The translations under genes were made by a program, and so were the position numbers. From Raffaelea ambrosiae (lineage: Eukaryota; Ascomycota; Sordariomycetes; Ophiostomatales; Ophiostomataceae): DNA of 64,000 nucleotides. Where the stretch lies: positions 1,305,154-1,369,153 of the forward strand of contig PCDI01000008.1 in NCBI GenBank assembly GCA_002778195.1. Direction: 5' to 3'. Positions 1 to 11,492 of the stretch are shown here, piece by piece. The first letter of the stretch is position 1. Each line of letters opens with the position of its first letter. A model generated the notes under the pieces. It had not been told where the DNA came from. It ran no database searches and saw only the letters and a list, made by a program, of their open reading frames with translations.

Positions 1-2704
1 TGCCAGTACAGGTAGTTGTTACCCCTCCATGTTTACTTTCTCTACTTCCAGGCCAATAGGGCGGCGGTGTGCAGTTATTGGGTGTCTCATCCTTAATGGT
101 CCGCACGTGACTAGCAGAAAATGAACGAAAAATCAACGCTGCACTCTTGATTAGTGGCAAGTTTGCCGAAGCCCTTTAACCATGTAAGATTATTCATGTG
201 GCTGCGGGCTCCTTTGCGAGCGTCTCTATATTATCTTCGTTGCCACCGGCGTGTGTTTGAATTGTATGTAGCTGTGAGGCGTTTGTTCTCACCATTCAGT
301 GATCCCCAAGGAACGGTTCTCTAGTGGACGGGATCAGTAATTAAGTCACCCTGAAGCGACAAGTTGTCGGCCACGGTTGAGGATCATGAAAAGGACGAAA
401 TTTCAGAAGACTGAATAGCTCAAAAATGTGTTCCTGTCGATGGAAAGAGCAATCCAGAAGCAATAAATATAATGTGTATATGAATTTCTAATGCTCAATG
501 CAACTTGCAGTTGTTTGGGCTAGATCGTTTTCGTGGAAGACCTCAGTTGTCACACACTGATACACGCTAGCCTCTGCCGAGGAAGAGAGCAAACAACTTT
601 CCTTCAGCAGCCGAGCTCAACTTCCACGACACGAGTAGTCACCCGACCTTCGCATCAACCTTGAAGGTCTAAGTGCTCTTTAGGGGTACTAGTTGTAAGC
701 TTGAACAATAGACGCACGTCGAGACATTCCAAGACGAGCTTACCTTTAGACGAGTTTGGATGGGAATATAATTGCCAGGAGCGATATTTCTATGTTCTCG
801 GCCAGTCACCACCGCTCTTTATCAGAAAAATCAGAGCTTCCAGATGTCAGTAAGGTTACTTTTCTCCTCAAGGATGCATACAGCACAATTACCAGTGGTG
901 TATTATCGTATGCATGAACTGGATGCCAAGTATTAATTGTGCTGTCATTATGGATCAGCCCAGCTAGACAGTACTAGATGAGACAAACCATCTTCACCGA
1001 TAGAACGAAGTTGTGTGCTTTACACTGTTGAAGTTAAGAGTTGTTGACATGTCAAGGACGCCTTTAGGGAACCTTGGCCCTACGACCAGTAGGTCTGGTT
1101 GAGTGAGCAAATCAAGTCAATTTCTACGGGGAATGGGAATGTAGCCGCAGATGGGGTGCCCGCCAGCGGACTGGAGGCCCGCGTAAGCCAGCCCGGTAAG
1201 CTAGTACAATGCATTATAGCGACGCTGGAGACAGAAGAACGGGAGGTTTGTGGAATTCCAGAAAGGCTCTACGGAAGAGAGAGCTTTCTGACCAAATATC
1301 TGGAAGGCTGAACGGGGAAGGACCACGAAAGAAGGTGTTGGACAGCCGGGAAACTGCCCGTTTTTAGAGGGGATCAACCTCGTCCTCTCCGCACCATTGA
1401 CATGCAGAGAAGTGTCTTGGCCCCGCAAAGCTTGCGACAACGACAATCCAAGCCATGCCAGGGCTGCATGGTCAACATGGCCCGACATAGTCCGTTGATA
1501 TCATTGGCCTTCGAACTGCGCGACCAGGGATGACGTAGAGAGTCGGGTTTCTCGCCGATAAAGTTTTAATAGAACACATGTGACAATTGTCGAGGGATCT
1601 GAGCAGCACTATGTGGTTGATGTGACAGGCTGGTCTGGAGGCCCGGAATCGGTATCCCAGTTTGCACACTCCGACAATAACCAGCATACTGAAAACCATT
1701 CATTTTGCAAAGTCGTTCCGTTGAATCTTAGACTCGTTCACTGCGTTTCTGCGTTTCTTAGAACAAATCGCCAAAATTTACGTGCTCTGCGAGTCTTGCA
1801 AGTCCTCGGGACGACAATTGCTAGCCTGTTCATTCGGAGTCACATCTTAGGCGTCAACTGAGTATGCGTCATTCAGCGAGGCCTAGCTCATTTTCGCACA
1901 CAGTGACACATACCTCCCTGAATAAACCCCTTCGATTGTCTCTGCCATAAAATCTTCTCACAAGGTGAACGCTGAAGTTGATGTGAGACAAACTCTCCGA
2001 GATTTTCCCGCATAATGTTCTAGGAACCGCCAGCTTCAATCTCATCAGAACAACTTTTCGACTAATAGCAGCAGCACTTTGGGCGACGTCGACGTTGCTT
2101 TGTGATACGGCAGCGGCAATTTTGGTTGTGCCGCCCAATTCGTGCTTCAATCTGCAATCTTTGCGCAAACTGGGTTGTTTCTTTTGGTGTTGAGTGCACC
2201 TCGATGTAGAAACATATGTGCGTGCTGCAATGCGACAGTTACTTCACCCTTGAAAGTCGATACTCGTATTTCCCTCGCCTTACCGCAATACCCAGCACCA
2301 TCAGCGTGACAACCACCGAGGCGACCTCGCGCCCGACATCACATCAGGGAGTATTGCCCTGAAATCGGTAAACGGCGCAGTGGCCTATCCGTGTTCAGCC
2401 TGACCGGCTGGTTTCTTCCCACAGGGTGGCTGCTTTATCGTATGCACCGTTAAAACGAGATATCATTTTATGGCCATGTAACAATGTGTCAGTGAAGCAC
2501 ATCCATGTACTATGTATAAGCGGCAGGCCAATTTGTCAGCCCTCAGAGAAAAGAGAGGAAGCGGGTGGCCGCGGAGGCCGAGGTCTTTAGGACTCTCCTG
2601 GGCCTAATCAGAGGCAGGAGACCTGCCGCTGCAACTAACTAGTTAGCTACTAACTAACTATCTCCTGAGTTTTTCTTGATACGTACGGCAAGAATATATT
2701 TTTC

Positions 2705-2722
2705 TATATATATATATATATA
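2705..2722. repeat. TA dinucleotide microsatellite
   Basis: Nine TA units followed by an AT-rich run (long T stretches to about 2745). Seen directly. It lies in gene-free sequence just after several degenerate CTAACTA repeats (2634-2660). Confidence 0.9.
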
Positions 2723-3370
2723 ATTTTTTTTATTTTTTTCATGCACTTGTTTATTGATTGGCTATTCTAATTTTATGTTAATGAAGCATTCAGCGTACAC
2801 AAAAACAGTGCGTACGCCGAGTGTCCTGTTGTGTGCATCGGGAGTTGAGAGACAACATGAAAACCCGACTGGCCCATAATGTACTGCTTAAACATACCGC
2901 AAGATTTTTAGGGAACAGCGCCAGACCATACAGTTAAAGCCAGTGGAATTCTCGGTGTCGCGCCTCGTGAGCCTACTGGAAGCCCATTAATCTTGGTGGG
3001 CGAAGAGCCAGATCGGCAGTAACTATTGGTTTGGGCTGGCGCTGGGAAGAGGCCACCCGCACTAAGGCTGCACCTGCGCGACGGTTCTGTGCAGACGATC
3101 ACGGCCGCGATGTAGGTCAGTCAAACACCAGGCCCGGGAAGGATGCTCGCAGGAACGCACAGAAACGCACTCGGAGGTTTCAGCCTGTCGGAGGACAAAA
3201 CGTGGGCCAAGTATGAAGATACTAGGACCTGCACATACTAACAACTAGTTATCAAATGGAATTCAAGCCACAACGGCCTGCGACGTTTGCATTCTCCAAG
3301 GGGAGACACGTTTTATCATTTGGGGGCCACAAAGAAGACCAGAAGACCAAAATGCAAAATCTTGGCCAAA

Positions 3371-3415
3371 GTCATCTTAGCCAGAGTCACCTTAGCCAGA
3401 GTCATCTTAGCTAGA
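3371..3415. repeat. 15-bp tandem repeat, three copies
   Basis: The unit GTCATCTTAGCCAGA is repeated three times with one or two substitutions per copy. It lies in non-coding sequence and no function is visible. Confidence 0.9.
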
Positions 3416-5996
3416 GTCTATTGCGAGTTTCACAGTTACTACAAATTTCCGGATTCTCCAGAGGCGTTTTTTTTGTCTCTGAATTTTGGCCTGCCAACCG
3501 CAGAGCCTCTCGTGCCGCATTCCTTGCCCTCTGACACCCGCGCGCCCTCGTTTTCCAGCGTGTGCTCTGCTCCGTCCTGCATTTTTTTTTTCTTCTGAAG
3601 CTCTGGAATATCGCCTCGTACGGATGATGATCGACGAATATTCTGTTTGCCTGTTCATGCCGAAAATGAGCCATAAATTGGCTGGCGAATCGGAAGCGCA
3701 TGCGGCCGCCCCCCCTGGAGCTAGAGTCAAGATAATTCTGTATGAGTCGAATGCATCGAGCCCGGGTAAAACAGTATCGACAGAGTCGCGAGGCAATTCG
3801 GCAAGACGGGCACTTTTACTATGTACATAATAGTGATTGCATTTATATGTGCCTGACATACCGCATATCCTACCTCCACACTGGTGGCTGCCTTGGCGAT
3901 TCCCGTATCGTTGCCGTGGAATGCCGCTGGGTGAAGCGAGTGCAAAAGAAAGTCGGATAGCATCGCTTGGAATGCAGACGGCAGCAATGGTGACGACATG
4001 TCACGAAGGATTTGGTGTGCGAAAATAGAAAAATAACACTGGTCGGTTTGCTGCATTCGTATCTTACTACTATTAGATATCATGCACGTGTAATATTGTA
4101 GACTTTTGACAGATGCACCTTTCACATGCGAGTTACATAACTAGTATCTTATTTCAGAACCAACTACGAGTACTCCGTACAAGTACACCGTATTACCAGC
4201 TGGCTGGTTGTCCCTTGTCAAGAGGGGGCCGAGCACATCCCTGAGAACGCAAACCAAACATAGCAGCCTTGTGGTGCCAAGAGATTCGCATTTGACACCG
4301 TCTAGCGATCGTTGATGATCGGTTGCCTTTTTCGGTGCTGGCGAGTGACAACAGTTGCTACGCTGTCGAGGTAATAGAGATGGATGGATAGCGGGTACTG
4401 GATAACAATGGGGACTTGCCCTCACCAGCCCCCCCCCTGGTCCTCAGTGGCTCGCAGTGGCCCAGCCCGGCCTGCCTTTCCTGGTTTCGGCCTTCCTGGC
4501 TGGCCTCCCCGGCCGTCAACGCAGGACATTCGATATGAGCACCCACCAGCAAAAAGGATAAAACCCTCAAGAGAGACAGATCTCAGATCGTTTGTTTGTC
4601 CTCTGGCCCGCTCCCTTGTTTGTTTGTCAGCCAATGTGCTCACCCGTAGTTGATACTACTCGTACATTGTGTGCGGCACTCCGAGGCATAGTCGAGCCAT
4701 TAAGTCAACAAAACATGGAATGCGCCAGGTTGGCCATCTGCAGCAGCATCCTTCAACCAGACGCAATCCTGTTGCCAGCAGGTGTTTCTTTTTCCTGCGC
4801 GCTCATAATAGAGTGCGGAAAATGCTCGTACTCGTAGTATCTTGCCTACTACTATGCACTATGAATAATGTCAGGGGGGGTGTTGGTGTTTACAGATTGC
4901 GCCAGGGTGAACGAGTGTTGCTGGCCCCATCTTGGCGTCATGTTCACAAGAAACAGACGCAGTCAGACCAAGCAAGGCGCTAGTCAGAAGCTCTAGCCAA
5001 ATATCCTAGCCAGGTACGAGTACACCGTACTTGGACTTGTCGGGAGCTGAGCAGGGCGATGGCTGAAATAGACACCCCTGTCGTTCGCTGTTCGGAGAGG
5101 AGCCATAGGGTACGATAACTACTCGTACACCCTGGCACACTCTGGGGGCACAGGAGACAGTGTCGCAAAACCATAAGATACATAATTACACAGTAACTAG
5201 TACGAGTAAGATACACGAGTGCGAGATCTCGTAGTAATCATGAACAAAAGTCCCCCAAAAAGGCAACTACAGACAACTAAGAGACAACAATGGGGGCAAC
5301 TGGAGGCTAATGGAGGAAGGTGCGACCAGCAAACAAAGACGCTTGGACCAGTCTTCGGACCAATCTTAGCGCGGCGTCTCGCCCGCAACCCGCGCTATGG
5401 CTTGGTTGGACCGGCGCTGCAGGCGCCCCATTGCGACTGGCGCCAGCGCGCTGCAGGCGGACACCACCCTCAGACAGCTCATGCGGTTGCTGGGCAACAA
5501 CCGTCAACACAACGATCCATCAAGGCTCCCATCTCGCCTTTCGCCCATCACCAACACGCCTTAGGCAAGGAGGTCCGCCTGCATTCCATAAACCCATACA
5601 CCTTTTCCCCTCTCTCCCTCTTTTTCTTCTTTCCTCCTGCTCTCCTGCTCCTCACACCGTTTTCTGTCTCTTACACAGACAAACTATCATCACCACAATC
5701 CAAAGATCCGCATTGTCATCTGTGTCGTGTTCTCATAGTCTTTGACCCCAAGACAATTGAGAACAGGACAAAGAAGACACCCAGAACTCTCTTCTACAAA
5801 AAAAACAACTTGCCAATTGAGAAGGCCCGTCTCAGCCCGCATCGTCTGTAAAGGCGTTTCCAGAGAAAAGATCTTTCTTTTCTCTCATCTACCACAACTA
5901 CCCGTGTTGTGCATCTGACAAAAGTCCACTGCGACTGAGCACGGCAAACGGGATCTAGCCCTTTGCCCGGCTTGCCTGGCTTGCTCTCTGCGTGAG

Positions 5997-6315
5997 GTGA
6001 GTAGTGGGCAGTCACGAATGGGATGCGAACCAGCAGAAACTGACGCTTCCAGTCTCGGAACCCAATTGCGATAGGTACGCTTCATTGCGACAACTTTTCG
6101 ACAAACGACAACAACAAAGATCGACGACAACTATACGACATTCGATAATCGGCAACTATACGACAACTATATTCGACAACAAACGACAACATAATCGACC
6201 ACGACGACCTTTCATTCCGAACTCAACTTCTCGCGCCTACAAAGAATTCATCTCCACGCCTGATCAATTCTTTAGACAATATAGTAGCACCAACACGACA
6301 AAACAGACAATCAAG
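5997..6315 (+). promoter_or_regulatory. Leader of the Swi5-like gene: uORF, CGACAAC repeats, possible leader intron
   Basis: The sequence before the chosen start carries about eight copies of CGACAAC or near variants between 6086 and 6215. A short upstream ORF of 18 codons runs from the ATG at 6018 to a TAG at 6072-6074. A strong donor, GAG|GTGAGT, sits at 5997, so part of the leader may be spliced out. The pyrimidine-rich block at 5600-5700 would be typical of a fungal promoter. Role in translation control is inference. Confidence 0.45.
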
Positions 6316-9300
6316 ATGCTGTCCACACCTCTTACCAACAACGCACCCAGTGCTCTTCAGACCCGCCAACGGCTCCACCGCCGGCAACGGTCAACGCCCT
6401 CGGCCTTCGAGGCCCTGAAGATCACCAGTGGCAACCTGTCCGTCACCACAGCCAGCCCGGCCGCAGTCGCAGCCAACGCCGCCATGCAGCAGCAGCAGCA
6501 GCAGCGGATGCAGCAGGCACAGCAAGCCCAAGCCCAGCAGCGCGCTCAGCAGCAGCAGCCCAACCGCAACCTGGGCCACCGCCGCGGTCTCAGCCTGGAC
6601 ACCCGGCGGAACCAGCTGCAGCAGCGCCAGCATCTGCAGCAGCGCCAGCAGCAGCTTCAGCACCATGCCATTCAGCAGCAAGCAATGATGGCAGCGGCGG
6701 CGGCTTCCGCAACGACGACGCCCTCGGCTACGGCCTCGGATGACTTCAATGGCAGCAGCAGCACCAACGGCAACAGCACCGCCAAGGTAAGTAGCACAAC
6801 TAACACGACCACAACAACAACAACACCACAGCAACCACAGCATCAGCAACAGCACCATGTTTTGCGAGAAACGCAGCAGCAACGCACAGCACGCCCGGGC
6901 GGCTCTGGCCACAGCCGGCAGCCGTCCTATGTCAACCAGTCCCACGGCGTAGAGGAGGCCGTCTCAGGGCTTCTCTCGTCGCCCCAGGGGACAGCCATGA
7001 TGAACCACGCCCAGCAGTTTGATATTGCGGGCATCAGCGGGGGAAATGGAAACAGCGCCGGTGTTCTCGCAGCGCGCCAGGGGGCAGCCCAGCAGGCACA
7101 GCAGGACTGTGTGTCTGGGTCCCCGTACGACTTCCATGGGTCCGCCGCCGTGACCGCCGCCATGATGCGGAAGACCCTGTCTGCAGGCGGCGTCAACGGC
7201 AGCGGCATGCCCATGCCCCAGCAGCAAGACTTCCAGCAGGGATTCCAACAGGGCTTCCAACAGGACTTCCAGCAGGTCCAGCAGGATTTCCAGCTCTACG
7301 GAAGCCCCGACGAGCTCAGCCGGCCCCTGTCGCCGAACACGTTCATGAACATGCAAATGGCTGCGGCCGGCACCATGACTCAGGCCGGCAACGGCAACGA
7401 CAACAACAACGGCAACGGCAACGGCAACGGCAACACCGGCGGTGCTCAGGGATGGACTTCGGAAGACGAGACATCCAGCACGCGCCGCACGCATCGCCGC
7501 ATTAGCAACGGCATCATGGATCGTGTGGTCAAGTTTGAGCAGATCGCCACGATCGACGGCGCGGACGGCATGTCTAAGCCCGCGACGCCGACTCGCCAGA
7601 ATGAGAACAGTAAGCATTATAGTCGGGAGGAGAAAGCCAATTCTCCATGAAGAAACGTGTGTAGACACTCGCTGACCGCAAAGCATACCTTCCCCCAACG
7701 CCCAAGGAGACGCCGCAGGAGCGCATGGGCAGCAGCGGCAGTGCCCGTCTGGACCGGTTTGCTGACGACTACGACGAGTCGATGGAAGAGACCATCAAGC
7801 CATCGCGCACTCCCGGCCACCGGTCCAACCAGTCCAACCGCACGTCGGGCATCTTTGACGACATGCGCCAGCAGGCCGAGATGGCCGCTGCCAGCGCTGC
7901 CTATGCTTCTGCGGCCGCGTCCATGGGCGGCACTCCTCCTCGCCCCAGCATGATGCAGATGCCCATGACCCCCGCTGATTTTATGAACATGAGCAATGTG
8001 AATGCAGAGTTCCTCAAAATCCAGGCCGGCAACTACGCCGCTGCCGGACTCCCTGTTCCCGCCGATATGCAGCACCTGTCGCCGCCCGTGTCCCAGCTGC
8101 CCACGCCGGCCACGGTGCAGGGCGTCTTTGACAGCACAGCCATTGGCACGGGCATCAGCCCCTTTGCAAACAAGCCGGACCTGTGGCCCACTGTGTCCGG
8201 TGACTATGACAACAGCCAGGCTGTCGCTGCCGCTGCCGCTGCCGCTGCCATGGGACCCTTTGCCGGTGTCCACGGAGACAACTCGCCGGCGCATTCGGAA
8301 GCTGCCAGTGGCGTGCTGACGCCGTCCCGGCGCCGCTCTCCGCACCGCCGCAACGAGTCCATGGCCAGCATTGTGAGCGCGGCCAGCATTGCCAGCATCA
8401 ACATTGAGGAGACGCGCACGGAGACCGGCGTGACGCTGGACGACATTGCCGCCTACATTGAGGGTCCCAACCCCGTGGACGGCAAGTGGCGGTGCACCTT
8501 TGACGGCTGCGACAAGCGGTTCGGCCGCAAAGAGAACATCAAGTCGCACGTCCAGACGCATCTCAACGACCGCCAATACCAGTGCCCGCATTGCCAGAAG
8601 TGCTTTGTCCGCCAGCACGACCTCAAGCGCCACGCCAAGATCCACACCGGCATCAAGCCCTACCCGTGCGAGTGCGGCAACAACTTTGCTCGCCACGACG
8701 CTCTCACCCGCCACCGCCAGCGCGGCATGTGCATTGGCGCCTTTGACGGCGCTGTCCGCAAGGTCGGCAAGCGCGGGCGGCCCCGCAAGAATCGTCCTGA
8801 CATGGATGCCCGTCGTGAGAAGTCGACGCGCACGCGGTCCAAGAACAACAGCCAGGCGTCCAACTCGGCCATCAAGACGGAAGGCGGCAACGGCTTCCTG
8901 CCATCGTCGCCCGAGGCTTCGTCGCAGTCTGGCTACTCGGACAGCTCGGCGGGCAACTCGCCGCGCACCGACGAGTCCGATGCGAACCCCTTTGACGACG
9001 ACGCCGCGCCGTTTGATGCCGGCATGGAGGACGACCTTTTGGACATGGACCTGGTCAACATGAGCGGCGGCATGGCCTCGATGAGCTCTGCTACTATGAA
9101 TCCCAGCGCACTGACCGTGTCGTCGGCGCCCATGCCCGGTGCCGGCATCACGGCCGAGGAGATGGTCAATATCATGCCGGTGGTGTCGCCCTCGGAGCAC
9201 GCGGCCGCCCTTGCGGCGTCGCCGTCTGCCATGAGCCACTATTCGCAGGCCTCCCACGTCTCCCACACGTCCCATGCTTCTCATGTTTCGCGCGTGTCCC

Positions 9301-9827
9301 ATGGCGGTTGTGGCAGCGTCCACTGCCAAGATGAGGCCTGCGGTGATTCTGGTGCTTCGGGCGCCACCGTCACGGGAACGACTGCTCCTGATGCCGGTGC
9401 TGCCAACGACGACTTCTTGCCTTCCTCTGTGGTCATTCCCCCGTCACCGGCCAAGAGCGTGGCCAGCCACTACTCGCACCACCCCTGCACGCCCCCCGAA
9501 CTGTCTGCGTCGAGCTCGCCGCCGCATTCGACTTCGCGCTATTTCGAGCTGGATCCCAACTCGAGCTGCACGGAGGAGGATTCGATTGGCCTGAGTGCTC
9601 CATTGACAGGTGGAGGAAGTGCGAACAACAACGGGTGCGGACTGGACGTTGGCAGTCTGTCGTCGAGCTCCCTGGATGACGACATTATGCTGATGAAGGC
9701 GTTCACAACGGACGACGTGCTGGTGCAGCTGGACAACTCCGGCCTGAGCATGCTGAACACGAGCAAGTTCGACGACGAGTACGGCATGTTTACGAACAGT
9801 GACGACGTGTTTTTTGGTAACAGCTAA
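6316..9827 (+). CDS. swi5: Swi5/Ace2-type C2H2 zinc-finger transcription factor
   Basis: Nuclear DNA-binding regulator; yeast Swi5/Ace2 drive late-mitotic and cell-separation genes. Proposed exons are 6316-7609 and 7684-9827 (1145 residues); the intron starts GTAAGC and has a CTGAC branch site, and the join keeps frame. The start ATG at 6316 follows CAAG and opens a segment with the S-T-P-S-A-F-E motif seen near the N terminus of filamentous Swi5 homologues, followed by H-R-R-G-L-S-L-D-T-R-R. Three C2H2 fingers lie at about residues 697-780 (CTFDGC, CPHC and the compact CEC finger), then the basic KRGRPRKNRP box typical of Swi5/Ace2. The rest is Gln-, Asn- and Ser-rich. A second GTAAGT at 6787 with CTAAC and CACAG at 6831 could remove 45 nt without changing frame. 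Family assignment is firm; the target genes are unknown. Confidence 0.88.
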
Positions 9828-11492
9828 ATACACTCACGACACTGGCAGACTGGACAATATGTAACATGTACGATACTGGGATCAACACTTTGACGAACTT
9901 GCACGGATACACGAACACGGAGACTGGCACACGGACAAAGAAAGGCACACGGAACACGGGACACGGATACGGAATACGGAATAAGGATATACAAGGCAAC
10001 AAAACGGATCTTCAATGGGTGTGCTTTTCTCTGCTTTTGACATTTCGACCCTTTTTCTCTCATGTTCTTTTTTTTTCTCGCTCGTGTACTATCAGGGAAC
10101 GGTTGATGAGTTCACGAACGACGACGGTCTGGGAATTATTTCTCTCTGCTCATGTAATTCTGACAGATCGCAGCCGTTTTTGCTTTTGTTGTTTTTGTTG
10201 TTTTGTTGTGTTCTTTTTTTTCATTGTTGATTGGGTTTTTTCTTTCTTCCTTTTCACCTTTTTGATTGTTTTTATTTTTTGACATTTGTTTTTATTTTTG
10301 ATTTTGATTCTGGTCCGAACCTTGACCAAACTCGATTTCTCTGAAGTCGCTGTCTGGTTCTCCCCTTTTCTTTTTGCCAGACTTTTGTTTGCTATTTGCC
10401 ATTGAACTTTGTTGTCTCGTTCCTCTCTTTTCCTTTCTGTCCCCGGCTAGCGATCTTAATGTAAATTAGGGGTGACCAGACTTATCAATCTGTGGGGGTT
10501 TGCTAGTTCGGCTTCTGTTATTGACTTTGATGGGGGGTTCTTTTCATGATCTCCCGTGCTGGCGGCGTCTTATGGGGCTATTCCTCGGAAAAGGGTGGGA
10601 GCTTTTAGGGCCATGTTTTCACTCTTGTTCTCAGAAGAACGCCAGTTCTGCCAGCTTCACTTCACATAGTCGATAATTCCGAAAGCCGAAATTCGTTGGG
10701 ACGGAAAACCACCAGAAAACAATTCTCCTTGACTTGAATGAACAACATTATATGGATAGCGAGTCAACTTTGTTTGCAGCATGCTCAGAATGGGGCAAGA
10801 ACAGGTGCCCGTCCGCGTCAGGAGTCACATCGGCCAGCCCTGTTCACCGCTATTACACGCAGTTCATGCCTCGTTTTTTGCAATATGAATGCGCCCCAAT
10901 CCAGGCATACAGGACGTGCATTGATGTTGTCCAGAAATTTGCAGGCGTCAACAGCGGTTGACATGCCTACCGCTTGAAAGGTGCACGTGACGGTAGCACA
11001 TGCTGAGGGCAGGAGCGTCTGGGTCGCGCCTTCCTTTTCTGAAAGCAAGAAACACACATACCACGAGCGGGAAACCAGGCGTACTACTATATAGTGACTG
11101 ACAATGGATCTTGTATGCTTGCTTGTCTCGCTTGTTGTCTTGCACGTTTCCTCCCATTTTTGTTCACGTTCTTCTCAGGATCTTGATGCACCACCAACAA
11201 AGCTAAAAACGACGAGCTTCTCGTCAGATCCCTGCAGAGCTGGTGTGGGGTACTGGAGCTTTTTTTCTTTCCAATTTAATTAGCTCCAGCTTTCAGCTTC
11301 GGCTTCAGCCCAGCTCCCGTACTCGAGAACATTGGCTTTCTCGTTCTTTGAAGCAACACGACCGGGCTGGTTTCGGTCACGTCAAAGTTTTTTATTCGAT
11401 TTATTTTTATTTTTATTTTTGAATCGATTGCATTCTCCCTTCTTCTGAGTTCCTGGCGCCTTCTTTCGTCTCTTCCGAGTCGACTTCCCACC
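9828..11492. other. Intergenic: 3' region of the Swi5-like gene and promoter of the MYND gene
   Basis: The first 170 bp carry degenerate repeats of ACACGGA (9900-9985). A T-rich stretch at 10150-10300 looks like 3' untranslated or terminator sequence. An AT-rich block (11385-11425) and a CT-rich block lie just before the MYND gene start. No coding sequence is supported. Confidence 0.5.

Larger units (their letters stand above)
1..5996. other. Left flank without a supported gene
   Basis: Many short open frames occur on both strands, but none shows a recognisable family, a good start context with sustained codon bias, or consistent splice signals. The stretch holds a TA microsatellite near 2.7 kb, a 15-bp tandem repeat near 3.4 kb and several copies of a TACGAGTAC-like palindrome between 4.1 and 5.3 kb. 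The last 500 bp are CT-rich and look like the promoter and leader of the downstream zinc-finger gene. Degraded gene remnants cannot be excluded. Confidence 0.5.

Noticed and set aside
1869..2168. 99-codon minus frame with an Ala-rich helix
   Set aside because: Not continued by any neighbouring exon and not recognised; kept as unsupported.
5219..5851. 210-codon plus frame upstream of the Swi5-like gene
   Set aside because: Falls in the CT-rich promoter, lacks any domain and ends in low-complexity sequence.
7617..9329. 570-codon minus frame opposite the Swi5-like gene
   Set aside because: It is the antisense shadow of GC-rich coding sequence; the plus strand carries zinc fingers and a coherent gene.
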